Of a DNA stretch of 8,492 bases, positions 1-7,255 are shown in pieces. Below the pieces are notes generated by a model. That model saw only the letters and a list, made by a program, of their open reading frames with translations. It was not told the DNA's origin and ran no database searches. Position 1 is the stretch's first letter. Every line of letters starts with the position of its first letter. The translations under genes and the position numbers were made by a program. The stretch is from Lachnospiraceae bacterium UBA3287 (lineage in GTDB: Bacteria > Bacillota > Clostridia > Lachnospirales > Lachnospiraceae): assembly GCA_002362155.1 (NCBI GenBank), contig DETN01000189.1, positions 1 to 8,492 on the forward strand. Reading direction: 5' to 3'.

Positions 1-504
1 GAGTATCAGGCCCGCTACCACGAATACCTGCTGGAGTGCTTCGCAAAGCGGCCCTTCATGTGGGCGACCCACGTTTGGAACATGTTCGACTTCGCGGCGG
101 ATGCCCGCGACCAGGGCGGCGAGCCCGGCATGAACCACAAGGGACTGGTGACCTTCGACCGCAAGATCAGAAAGGACAGCTTCTACCTGTACAAGGCCTG
201 GTGGAACGAGAGGGATCCCTTCGTTCACATCTGCTCAAAGCGTTTTAAGGACCGGGCAAAGGCGGAGATCGAAGTCAGGGTCTATTCCAATCAGAGATCC
301 GTCACCCTCTACGCGGACGGAAAGGAGATCGGCACACAGAAGGGCAGCCACGTATTCACCTTCAGAGTGCCTCTGAAGGGAGAGACGAAGGTCCGGGCCG
401 TCAGCGGAGAGTGCGAAGACAGTGCCGTCTTTAACAGAGTGGACGCTCCCAATCCCGACTACGTGCTGAAGGGAAAGAGCTCCAACAGCGCCAACTGGGT
501 CTGA
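1..504 (+). CDS. Glycoside hydrolase family 2 beta-galactosidase-type protein, C-terminal part (5' truncated by window)
   Basis: The reading frame is open from base 1 and ends at the TGA at 502-504, giving the last 167 residues of a larger protein. The first ~75 residues match the end of a GH2 (beta-galactosidase/beta-glucuronidase clan) TIM barrel: a segment ending MWATHVWNMFDFAAD, then a loop with DQGGEPGMNHKGLVTFDRK, then KDSFYLYKAWW. These are typical of LacZ-type bacterial beta-galactosidases. The rest (about residues 80-150) is a beta-sandwich of the DUF4982 kind, with a VYSN...VTLYADGKEIG pattern. The catalytic glutamates lie upstream of the window, so activity and substrate (galactoside or another beta-glycoside) cannot be confirmed. 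A signal peptide cannot be judged either. The gene lies 103 bases upstream of the GH3 gene on the same strand, consistent with one glycoside-utilisation operon. Confidence 0.87.
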   Translation, partial: EYQARYHEYLLECFAKRPFMWATHVWNMFDFAADARDQGGEPGMNHKGLVTFDRKIRKDSFYLYKAWWNERDPFVHICSKRFKDRAKAEIEVRVYSNQRSVTLYADGKEIGTQKGSHVFTFRVPLKGETKVRAVSGECEDSAVFNRVDAPNPDYVLKGKSSNSANWV

Positions 505-519
505 GCCCCTGGGAAGCGC

Positions 520-570
520 CGCATCAGACAGATGCGTCCTGCCCTCCGGGGCAGATCCGCATAGATTTTT
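520..570 (+). terminator. Stem-loop with U-run between GH2 and GH3 genes; possible attenuator
   Basis: ATGCG (532-536) pairs with CGCAT (558-562), enclosing an inner stem CTGCCC (539-544)/GGGCAG (549-554) with a TCCG loop. AGATTTTT follows at 563-570. This looks like a factor-independent terminator with an internal bulge. CGCATC (520-525) can also pair with GATGCG (531-536), which would sequester the 5' arm of the outer stem, so two mutually exclusive folds are possible. I see no convincing promoter between here and the GH3 start. The element may therefore lower read-through from GH2 into GH3, or mark a 3' end processed inside the operon. Confidence 0.5.
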
Positions 571-607
571 AGAAACAGTCAACGAAAGACTTAAAGGGAG
601 GAAAACA

Positions 608-3600
608 ATGAAAAAGCCTAAAGTAGGTCTCTGGAGAGTCCTGACCATCCTCTGCGCCATTCTCTGCATCGGCTCAGTGGTGGGAAACCATTTCGCAAAT
701 CAGTATGCTACCACCATCAACGTAGCTCTGAACACTTCTTTTTCCAAGATCCAGGGATATGATCCCTCCGCCCAGTATTTCACCAGCGATTTCGAAAACG
801 AAGACGCCCGCTGGGAATACGAGCGTGAACTCTGCGCCCAGGTAGAAGCCGAAGGCGCGGCGCTTCTGAAGAACGACAACGCAGCCCTTCCCCTGGCAGG
901 CGGATCCAAAGTGTCTCTGTTCGCAAGAGGCAGCGTGGAGCTTATGTACGGCGGGACCGGTTCCGGTTCTGTAGATACCAGCCAGGCTCCCAGCCTGAAG
1001 GACGCCCTGACCCAGGAAGGCATCGAGATCAACCAGGGCCTCTGGGACTGGTATGTATCCACTTCCGAAAAGTATGGCCGCAAGACCCCCGCTTCCATCT
1101 CCGACGCTCTGGTAGCCAACACCCAGTACGCCGTAAATGAAGCTCCCTGGTCTGAGGTAGAAGGTGCCAACGGCGCTTCCTTTGCCGAGTACGGCGACGC
1201 GGCCATCGTAGTGCTGGCCAGGTCCGGCGGTGAAGGCGCAGACCTTCCGGACGGCGATGACAGCGTTTCCCTGACCACCACCACCGAGGCCAAGAGCGCG
1301 CTGGCGGATAATAAGGGCGGCGAAGAGAAATCCTCTGCTCCTGCCACAGCTGATGTCCACTACGGCATGGGCTCCGAAGGCGACGGCGACTATCTGGCCC
1401 TTTCCCAGGAGGAAAAGGACCTGCTCTCCGGCCTGAAGGCTCTGAAAGACGAAGGCACCTTCAAGAAGATCGTGGTCCTGCTCAACACATCCAACGCCAT
1501 TGAACTGGATTTCCTGAATCCCGACATCTGCGGCGTGGACTACGGCATCGACTCCTGCATGTGGATCGGCGACGTGGGACAGACCGGCGCCATCGGCGTA
1601 GGCCGCCTTCTTTCCGGTACAGCCAATCCTTCCGGTTCTCTGGTGGATACCTACTGGTATGACAACATGAAGAACCCCGCAGTGGTCAATTTCTATACCG
1701 TTCCCTACGCAGGCTATGAAGGCTACGGCCTCAATACCGAAGGCGCAGACGTACAGGCCATGTACAGCGTCTATCAGGAAGGCATCTATCTTGGCTACCG
1801 CTATCCCGAGACCAGGTACGAAGACGTGGTCATGGGCACCGCAGGCGCAGGCGCCTTCGACTACGGCACCACCGTTGCCTATCCCTTCGGCTACGGCCTC
1901 AGCTACACCACCTTCGAATACAGCGATTTCCAGGTAGCCGAGAACGCTGACAGCTTCGACGTATCCGTTACCGTGACCAACACAGGCGATACCGCCGGCA
2001 AGAAGACCGTCCAGGTCTACTTCCAGTCTCCCTACACGGACTACGACAGGGAAAACGGCATTGAAAAGGCATCCGTAGAGCTCTGCGGCTTCGGCAAGAC
2101 CCAGGTCCTGGATCCCGGCGCTTCCGAGACCGTTTCCGTAAACGTTCCCAAGAGAGAGCTCCGCACCTATGACGCCAACGGTGCAAAGACCTATGTCCTT
2201 GACGCAGGCGACTACTACTTCACCGCAGCCATGGGCTCCCACGAAGCCGTCAACAACATCCTCTCCGCAAAGGGCTTTACTCCCGAAAACGGCATGGATG
2301 CCCAGGGCAGCAGCGAACTTGTCTACAAGTGGACCAACGATGCCCTTGATACAACCACCTACTCCGTCAGCGAGGCCACCGGCGCTCAGATCACCAACCT
2401 CTTTGACGAGTCCGATCCCAACAAGTCCGCTCTTCAGCCCGGCAATGTTACATTCCTGAGCAGAAGCAACTGGGAAGGCACCTTCCCGGCAGCAAGAGCC
2501 CAGCTGACCATGAACGACGATCTGGCAGCGGCACTTGCATTCGGACAGTATAAAGCAGAAGAACACGCCGACACCCCCATGCCCACTCTGGCTTCCGGCG
2601 GCACCATGACCATCTCCGAGATGATCGGTGCCGACTATGACGACGAGCGCTGGGAAAGCCTGCTGGATCAGCTGACCTTCGACGAGATGGTGAACACCAT
2701 CACCCTGGGCTTCCACAACACCGCAGCCTGCGAGTCCGTCTCCAAGGCGGCCACCAAGGACGAGAACGGTCCCCAGGGCCTGACAGCCTCCCTGGTAGGC
2801 GGCAAGTCCGCTATGTGCTACACCTCCGAGGACGTCATGGCAGCCACCATGAACCTGGAGCTGATGGAAGACGTAGGCCGCTGCATCGGCAACGACTGCC
2901 TGGATATGGGCTACTCCGGACTTTACGGTCCCGGCATCAACATGCACAGAACACCTTACTCCGGCCGCAACTTCGAGTACTATTCCGAAGATCCCTTCGT
3001 GGCAGGCGCCATCTGCGCAGCCGAGACAAAGGGCATCCAGTCCAAGGGCGTCTATGTATACCTTAAGCATGTGGCTCTGAACGATTCCGAGACCTCCAGA
3101 CGCGGCGTCAACACCTGGCTCAACGAGCAGACCGCCCGTGAGATCTATCTGGAAGTGGCAGACCGTGCCATCATCGACGGCGGCGCATGGTGCGTCATGA
3201 GCGGCTTCAACCGCTGGGGCGCCCAGTGGTCCGGCGAGAACTACAACCTGCAGACAGCCTATCTGAGGGGCGAAGCCGGCATGCGCGGCATGTCCATCAC
3301 CGACTTCTCGGGCCTTAGCAACTACATGGACGTAGCCGACGGCCTGATGGGCGGTTCCGATATCTGGGACAGCCCCATGCCCATGATCCATACAGCCATC
3401 GCAGGCACCTACGCCGGCGATCCCTACATGGTCACCGAGATGAGAGAGGCCATGCACAACATCCTTTACACTGTGGTCAACTCCAACGCCATGAACGGCT
3501 GGACGGCCGAGACCCGCATCGTTCCCAATACGCCCTGGTGGCAGCTGGCCATCTATGCCCTGATCGCGGTGACAGGTCTTCTGACAGCCGGAAGCGCCTT

Positions 3601-3646
3601 CATGCTCTTTAAGAACAAGAAGCTGAAAAAGGCACAGAACGGCTGA
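608..3646 (+). CDS. Membrane-anchored GH3 beta-glucosidase-type enzyme with circularly permuted domains
   Basis: The 1012-residue product is a family 3 glycoside hydrolase with reversed domain order. Residues ~80-430 are the GH3 alpha/beta sandwich, usually C-terminal; it starts EGAALLKNDNAALPL at 82-96 and carries SGGEGAD with Glu209 as likely acid/base. Residues ~437-545 form the fibronectin-III-like domain, entered through YPFGYGLSYTTF. A ~130-residue connector follows. Residues ~676-935 are the TIM-barrel domain, usually N-terminal: SGRNFEYYSEDP at 785-796, KHVALN at 820-825, and SITDFSG with Asp899 as likely nucleophile. Residues ~11-30 form a signal anchor after a basic start. Residues 977-1001 form a second membrane helix followed by a lysine-rich tail, so the enzyme body should lie outside with both ends anchored. 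The reversed order is known in Ruminococcus albus and Butyrivibrio beta-glucosidases. AAGGGAGGA at 594-602 sets the start. Exact substrate is unknown. Confidence 0.92.
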   Translation: MKKPKVGLWRVLTILCAILCIGSVVGNHFANQYATTINVALNTSFSKIQGYDPSAQYFTSDFENEDARWEYERELCAQVEAEGAALLKNDNAALPLAGGSKVSLFARGSVELMYGGTGSGSVDTSQAPSLKDALTQEGIEINQGLWDWYVSTSEKYGRKTPASISDALVANTQYAVNEAPWSEVEGANGASFAEYGDAAIVVLARSGGEGADLPDGDDSVSLTTTTEAKSALADNKGGEEKSSAPATADVHYGMGSEGDGDYLALSQEEKDLLSGLKALKDEGTFKKIVVLLNTSNAIELDFLNPDICGVDYGIDSCMWIGDVGQTGAIGVGRLLSGTANPSGSLVDTYWYDNMKNPAVVNFYTVPYAGYEGYGLNTEGADVQAMYSVYQEGIYLGYRYPETRYEDVVMGTAGAGAFDYGTTVAYPFGYGLSYTTFEYSDFQVAENADSFDVSVTVTNTGDTAGKKTVQVYFQSPYTDYDRENGIEKASVELCGFGKTQVLDPGASETVSVNVPKRELRTYDANGAKTYVLDAGDYYFTAAMGSHEAVNNILSAKGFTPENGMDAQGSSELVYKWTNDALDTTTYSVSEATGAQITNLFDESDPNKSALQPGNVTFLSRSNWEGTFPAARAQLTMNDDLAAALAFGQYKAEEHADTPMPTLASGGTMTISEMIGADYDDERWESLLDQLTFDEMVNTITLGFHNTAACESVSKAATKDENGPQGLTASLVGGKSAMCYTSEDVMAATMNLELMEDVGRCIGNDCLDMGYSGLYGPGINMHRTPYSGRNFEYYSEDPFVAGAICAAETKGIQSKGVYVYLKHVALNDSETSRRGVNTWLNEQTAREIYLEVADRAIIDGGAWCVMSGFNRWGAQWSGENYNLQTAYLRGEAGMRGMSITDFSGLSNYMDVADGLMGGSDIWDSPMPMIHTAIAGTYAGDPYMVTEMREAMHNILYTVVNSNAMNGWTAETRIVPNTPWWQLAIYALIAVTGLLTAGSAFMLFKNKKLKKAQNG

Positions 3647-3665
3647 GGTAAGATTTAAAGAAAGA

Positions 3666-3727
3666 CCCGGAGAAAAGCCCCGGGACATTCATCCGGGCGG
3701 CCGGCATTCTGCGGCCGCCCGGCTTTT
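3666..3727 (+). terminator. GC-rich hairpin between GH3 and symporter genes (terminator or 3' stabiliser)
   Basis: The main hairpin has a perfect 11-bp stem, CCGGGCGGCCG (3693-3703) with CGGCCGCCCGG (3712-3722), an 8-base loop, and a short run TTTT (3724-3727). A small 5-bp hairpin, CCCGG (3666-3670)/CCGGG (3680-3684), precedes it. The U-run is brief and runs into AAAAG and the symporter's Shine-Dalgarno, so termination may be partial. No promoter is visible before the symporter start at 3749. A leaky terminator that gives more GH3 than symporter message fits best. Confidence 0.6.
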
Positions 3728-3748
3728 AAAAGAGAGGGGACAGCTTAC

Positions 3749-5299
3749 ATGAATGACAACAAATCTTCAGGGACCGGTCTGAACCGGGCCAAACCCTACC
3801 AGCTCGCCCTGTTCCCCATGAACAACGGCGCTACCAACGTTTACTACGTACTGATCCTGACCTATATCGCCACCTTTGGAAACACGGTGCTGGGGATCAC
3901 CACCGTATTTGCCTCCTTCATGGTCACCGGAATGCGAATCTTCGACGCCATTACGGATCCCATCATCGGCGCTCTGATGGACAAGACCAACGGACGCTTC
4001 GGCAAGTTCCGTCCCTTCATGGTCATCGGCTCCGTCATTATGGCCCTGGCAGTGATCGCCCTCTATATTTTCACGCCCTTTATTCCCGCCGAAATGATGT
4101 GGCTCCGCTATGCCATGTTCATTCTGCTCTACGCGGTATGGGTCATCGGCTACACCTTCCAGACTTCGGTCACACGTGCGGCCCAGGCGGTCCTGACCAA
4201 CGATCCTTCCCAGAGGCCCCTGTTCACTATCTTCAACACCATCGGTTCCCTGGCCGGCATGGGCGTCATGCAGTTCATCGGCCCCATCCTTGCCAGAGAC
4301 AGCATCTTCGGCGATTACAACCGGTCATGGTTCGCGGCGATTACTCCCATAGGCATCTGCATCTCCGTGCTGCTGACCATCCTGGCCATCATCGGCATCT
4401 GGGAAAAGGACCAGCCCAAATATTTCGGCATCGGCGGAAAGCAGGAGAAGGTAAAGGTATCCGAATATATCGAGATCATCAAGTCCAACAAGCCTCTGCA
4501 GAGACTGATGGTGGCGGGAGGCGCCTGCAAGCTGGCCCTGTCCATCGCCACCAACATCACGGTCCTGATCATGCTCTATTCCTGCATGATGGGCAACTAT
4601 GACGGACTCTACATGCCCATGATGGTCCTGGGCTATGTGTTTGCCGTCCCCTTCTTCGGTCTGACCGTAAGGACCTCCCAGAAGAAAGGCCAGAAGGCCT
4701 CCCTCATGCGCTACGTGGCGGTGGCTTTCGTCTGCTATATCGGCGTCCTGGTCCTTCTGCTTCTGTGGAATCCCGAAACGGCCATGCACATGCAGATCCT
4801 GGAGGGCGGAAAGCTTTCCCTGAATCTCTATACCGTCGCCTTTATCCTCTGCTTCGGCATCGGATACGGGGCCTACTACGCCACGGCGGATATGCCCATC
4901 CCCATGGTGGCGGACTGCGCGGACTATGAGACCTACCGGTCCGGCAAGTTCATTCCCGGCATTATGGGCACCCTGTTCTCCCTGGTGGACAAGCTGGTAT
5001 CCAGTCTTTCGGCCACCGTCGTGGGCGTAGCCGTCACCATGATCGGTCTTGACGCCCTGCCCACCAAGACGACTCCCTATACCCCCGGCATGAACATGGT
5101 GGTCATCATCCTTTTCTGCGTCGTTCCCATGTGCGCCTGGGCCCTGACACTGTGGTCCATGACAGGCTACGAGCTGGACGGAGAGAGGGTACGGGAGATC
5201 CAGGAGATCAACGGAAAACGAAAGGAAGCCGTTGCCGCCGGCATGACCATCGAAGAGGCAATGGAGAAATATCCCTCCAGGCCCGCAAAGGGAAAATAA
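3749..5299 (+). CDS. GPH-family (MelB-type) glycoside:cation symporter
   Basis: The 516-residue protein belongs to the glycoside-pentoside-hexuronide:cation symporter family (MFS_2; MelB, XynP and UidB relatives). It has about twelve hydrophobic segments. The family signature is clear: RIFDAITDPIIGALMDKT at about 63-80, with Asp66 and Asp70 matching the cation-site aspartates of MelB (Asp55/Asp59), then GRFGKFRPF. A second conserved block, VADCADYETYRSGK, lies before the last helices, and Lys415 in LVDKLVSS probably matches MelB Lys377. The C-terminus is a ~45-residue charged tail, predicted cytoplasmic and helical. AGAGGGGA at 3733-3740, 8 bases before ATG, sets the start. Location between a GH3/GH2 pair and a strong terminator suggests it imports sugars or short oligosaccharides released by the GH3 enzyme. 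The transported substrate cannot be told from sequence. Confidence 0.92.
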   Translation: MNDNKSSGTGLNRAKPYQLALFPMNNGATNVYYVLILTYIATFGNTVLGITTVFASFMVTGMRIFDAITDPIIGALMDKTNGRFGKFRPFMVIGSVIMALAVIALYIFTPFIPAEMMWLRYAMFILLYAVWVIGYTFQTSVTRAAQAVLTNDPSQRPLFTIFNTIGSLAGMGVMQFIGPILARDSIFGDYNRSWFAAITPIGICISVLLTILAIIGIWEKDQPKYFGIGGKQEKVKVSEYIEIIKSNKPLQRLMVAGGACKLALSIATNITVLIMLYSCMMGNYDGLYMPMMVLGYVFAVPFFGLTVRTSQKKGQKASLMRYVAVAFVCYIGVLVLLLLWNPETAMHMQILEGGKLSLNLYTVAFILCFGIGYGAYYATADMPIPMVADCADYETYRSGKFIPGIMGTLFSLVDKLVSSLSATVVGVAVTMIGLDALPTKTTPYTPGMNMVVIILFCVVPMCAWALTLWSMTGYELDGERVREIQEINGKRKEAVAAGMTIEEAMEKYPSRPAKGK

Positions 5300-5327
5300 T
5301 TAAAAAGGTAAATACAGTTTTACTTAA

Positions 5328-5379
5328 ACCCACCATAAAAGGCGCTCCGGCTTATGCCGGGGCGCCTTTTATGGTGGGT
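5328..5379. terminator. Bidirectional intrinsic terminator in a 24-bp perfect palindromic stem
   Basis: Bases 5328-5351 pair with 5356-5379 across a 4-base TTAT loop. There are 24 consecutive pairs, all Watson-Crick except one T-G wobble (5346/5361). The core is AAAAGGCGC...GCGCCTTTT, so a GC stem is followed by a T-run on either strand. The stem continues past the T-run through ATGGTGGGT (5371-5379), pairing with ACCCACCAT (5328-5336). It sits 28 bases after the symporter stop and ends the sugar cluster. Its length is much greater than termination requires. Confidence 0.88.
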
Positions 5380-5432
5380 GAGCCGGGAGATCCGGGGCCG
5401 CGGAAAAGGAAAAACGAAGGGAGAGATTCGGA

Positions 5433-5461
5433 TTGACAGAAAAATATCAAGGCATTAACAT
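5433..5461 (+). promoter_or_regulatory. Sigma-A-type promoter for the ybaK gene (and perhaps thiolase)
   Basis: A perfect -35 box TTGACA (5433-5438) is followed after 17 bases by TAACAT (5456-5461), which matches 4 of 6 bases of the -10 consensus. The predicted start, near 5468, would leave a leader of about 20 bases before the ATG at 5488. It lies directly after the long terminator, so it would restart transcription for the next unit. Confidence 0.55.
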
Positions 5462-5487
5462 AAGAGACAGGAGAAGGCGGAATAACT

Positions 5488-5976
5488 ATGGCTAAGAAAG
5501 CAGACAATAAGACAAATGCGATGCGGATCCTGGAAACGGAGGGCATCCCCTTTAAACATATGTCCTATGAAACGGACGGAGAGTTTTCGGACGGAGTCAC
5601 CTCGGCGGATGTCCTGGGCCTGCCCCATGAGCAGGTCTTCAAGACCCTGGTCACCCTGGGGTCCGACGGGCAGCACTATGTTTTTGTGATCCCGGTGGAA
5701 GAGGAGCTGGACTTTAAGAAATGTGCCAGATCCGTGGGGGTCAAATCCGTGCAGATGATCCATGTGAAGGAGCTTTTCGGACTGACAGGCTATGTCCGGG
5801 GAGGCTGCACGGCCATCGGCATGAAAAAGCCCTTCGTGACCAGGCTGGACGAAAGCGCCCAGCTTTTCGACGAGATCTACGTCAGCGGAGGAAGGATCGG
5901 GCTTCACCTGTGTCTGAATCCGGATGACTTTTTAAAGGCGGCCTACCGGGCCGAATATGCCGACCTCACCCAGTAA
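5488..5976 (+). CDS. ybaK: YbaK/EbsC-type Cys-tRNA(Pro) deacylase
   Basis: The 162-residue protein has the usual length and motifs of the YbaK/EbsC family. These small cytosolic editing enzymes hydrolyse cysteine mischarged on tRNA(Pro) by prolyl-tRNA synthetase. Visible features are a short N-terminal helix (NAMRILE), a VFKTLV strand with Lys52 matching the essential lysine of Haemophilus influenzae YbaK (Lys46), and the signature GYVRGGCTAIGMKK at 101-114 that forms the substrate pocket. The C-terminal GGRIGLHLCLNPDDF segment is also typical. AAGGCGG at 5474-5480, 7 bases before ATG, supports the start. It has its own promoter candidate and is 63 bases ahead of the thiolase gene with no hairpin between, so the two may be co-transcribed without a functional link. 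Codon choice is less biased than in GH3 or thiolase, consistent with modest expression. Confidence 0.93.
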   Translation: MAKKADNKTNAMRILETEGIPFKHMSYETDGEFSDGVTSADVLGLPHEQVFKTLVTLGSDGQHYVFVIPVEEELDFKKCARSVGVKSVQMIHVKELFGLTGYVRGGCTAIGMKKPFVTRLDESAQLFDEIYVSGGRIGLHLCLNPDDFLKAAYRAEYADLTQ

Positions 5977-6039
5977 GGAAGATATGGGGCGGAGCTGACT
6001 TAAGAAGCTATTTAAAATCAATATACGGAGGTACAGCAA

Positions 6040-7221
6040 ATGAAAAGAAAAGTAGTACTGGCAGGCGCCTGCAGAACGGCCATCGGCACCATGGGCGGAA
6101 CCCTCAGCACCGTTCCCGCACCCGAATTGGGAACCATCGTGATCAAAGAGGCCCTGAAGAGGACCGGCATTGATCCGAAGATGGTGGACGAGGTCTACAT
6201 GGGCTGCGTCATCCAGGCAGGTCTGGGCCAGAACCCCGCAAGACAGGCTGCCGTGAACGCAGGCATCCCTGTTGAAGTTCCCGCCACTACCATCAACGTA
6301 CTGTGCGGCTCCGGCCTGCACTGCGTCAACCTGGCCGCAAAGCTGATCGAATACGGCGAAGCCGACATCATCGTGGCAGGCGGCATGGAAAACATGTCCA
6401 AGGCTCCTTACCTTCTGTACGGCGGCAGATACGGCTACCGTATGGGCTCCGCCCAGATCGACGACGCCATGATCCGCGACGCTCTGACCGACGCCTTCTA
6501 CGGCATCCACATGGGCATCACCGCAGAGAACATCTGCGACGAGTGGGGCCTGACCAGAGAGCAGCTGGATGAGTTCGCCGCATGGTCCCAGAACAAGGCC
6601 GAGAAGGCCATTGCCGAAGGCAAGTTCAAGGACGAGATCGTTCCCGTGGAAGTCAAGCAGAAGAAAAAGACCATTATCTTCGATACGGACGAAGGACCCA
6701 GAAAGGGCGTTACCGCGGAAGGCATCTCCGGACTGCGCCCCGCTTTCAAGAAGGACGGCAAGGTCACGGCCGCCAATTCTTCCGGCATCAATGACGCGGC
6801 AGCAGCCATCATCGTCATGAGCGAAGAGAAGGCAAAGGAACTGGGCGTCACCCCCATGGCTACATGGATCGGCGGCGAGCTGGCAGGCTGCAGGCCTGAG
6901 ATCATGGGCATCGGCCCCGTCTATGCCACCAGAAAGGTCATGGAGAAGACCGGCTACAAGATCGAGGACTTCGATCTGATCGAGGCCAACGAGGCCTTTG
7001 CCGCCCAGTCCGTGGCAGTCGCCCACGATCTGGCATGGAACAATGACATCCTCAACGTCAACGGCGGCGCCATCGCTCTGGGCCATCCCGTAGGCGCATC
7101 CGGCTGCCGCATCCTGGTCACCCTCCTTCATGAGATGGCAAGAAGAGACGCCAAGAAGGGCCTTGCCACCCTCTGCGTAGGCGGCGGCATGGGCTGCGCG
7201 GCCATCGTGGAACGCGACTGA
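6040..7221 (+). CDS. thlA: Acetyl-CoA C-acetyltransferase (biosynthetic thiolase)
   Basis: The 393-residue protein is a class II thiolase that condenses two acetyl-CoA to acetoacetyl-CoA, the entry step of butyrate-type fermentation. All catalytic elements are present: nucleophile Cys89 in NVLCGSG, NEAFAAQ in the middle-late part, His349 in GGAIALGHPVGASG, and Cys379 in LCVGGGMGCAAIVE. The numbering nearly matches the Zoogloea ramigera enzyme (Cys89, His348, Cys378). Around the nucleophile it reads CGSGLHCVNLAA, where thiolases usually have a Lys-Ala pair after GL. GGAGGT at 6027-6032, 7 bases before ATG, is a strong ribosome site. The gene stands alone: no crotonase, Hbd, Bcd or Etf genes are next to it in the window. 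Codon-aligned TTA, CTA and TCA are absent over nearly the whole gene, pointing to high expression. The symbol is by function; atoB would be equivalent. Confidence 0.94.
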   Translation: MKRKVVLAGACRTAIGTMGGTLSTVPAPELGTIVIKEALKRTGIDPKMVDEVYMGCVIQAGLGQNPARQAAVNAGIPVEVPATTINVLCGSGLHCVNLAAKLIEYGEADIIVAGGMENMSKAPYLLYGGRYGYRMGSAQIDDAMIRDALTDAFYGIHMGITAENICDEWGLTREQLDEFAAWSQNKAEKAIAEGKFKDEIVPVEVKQKKKTIIFDTDEGPRKGVTAEGISGLRPAFKKDGKVTAANSSGINDAAAAIIVMSEEKAKELGVTPMATWIGGELAGCRPEIMGIGPVYATRKVMEKTGYKIEDFDLIEANEAFAAQSVAVAHDLAWNNDILNVNGGAIALGHPVGASGCRILVTLLHEMARRDAKKGLATLCVGGGMGCAAIVERD

Positions 7222-7255
7222 CCGGAGACCGGAGCAAAAGACGGCTGACAGGCAG

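Noticed and set aside
505..607. LacI-type operator or cre-like site upstream of GH3
   Set aside because: No palindrome of the CG-centred 14-16 base type was found in this gap.
235..669. Antisense frame of 144 codons spanning the GH2 end, the gap and the GH3 start
   Set aside because: It overlaps two well-supported sense genes and has no recognisable motif.
674..3688. A long antisense reading frame of about 1000 codons opposite the GH3 gene
   Set aside because: It is codon-aligned with the GH3 gene and is open only because the sense gene lacks TTA, CTA and TCA codons. Its product is a low-complexity mixture rich in Gly, Val and His with no recognisable fold.
5995..6025. Separate promoter for the thiolase gene
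   Set aside because: CTGACT (5995-6000) and TAAAAT (6013-6018) resemble -35 and -10 boxes but are only 12 bases apart. No pair with acceptable spacing was found, so a promoter here is unproven.
5932..7131. A 399-codon antisense frame opposite the thiolase gene
   Set aside because: Same cause: it is codon-aligned with a highly biased sense gene that has complete thiolase motifs. The antisense product resembles no family I recognise.
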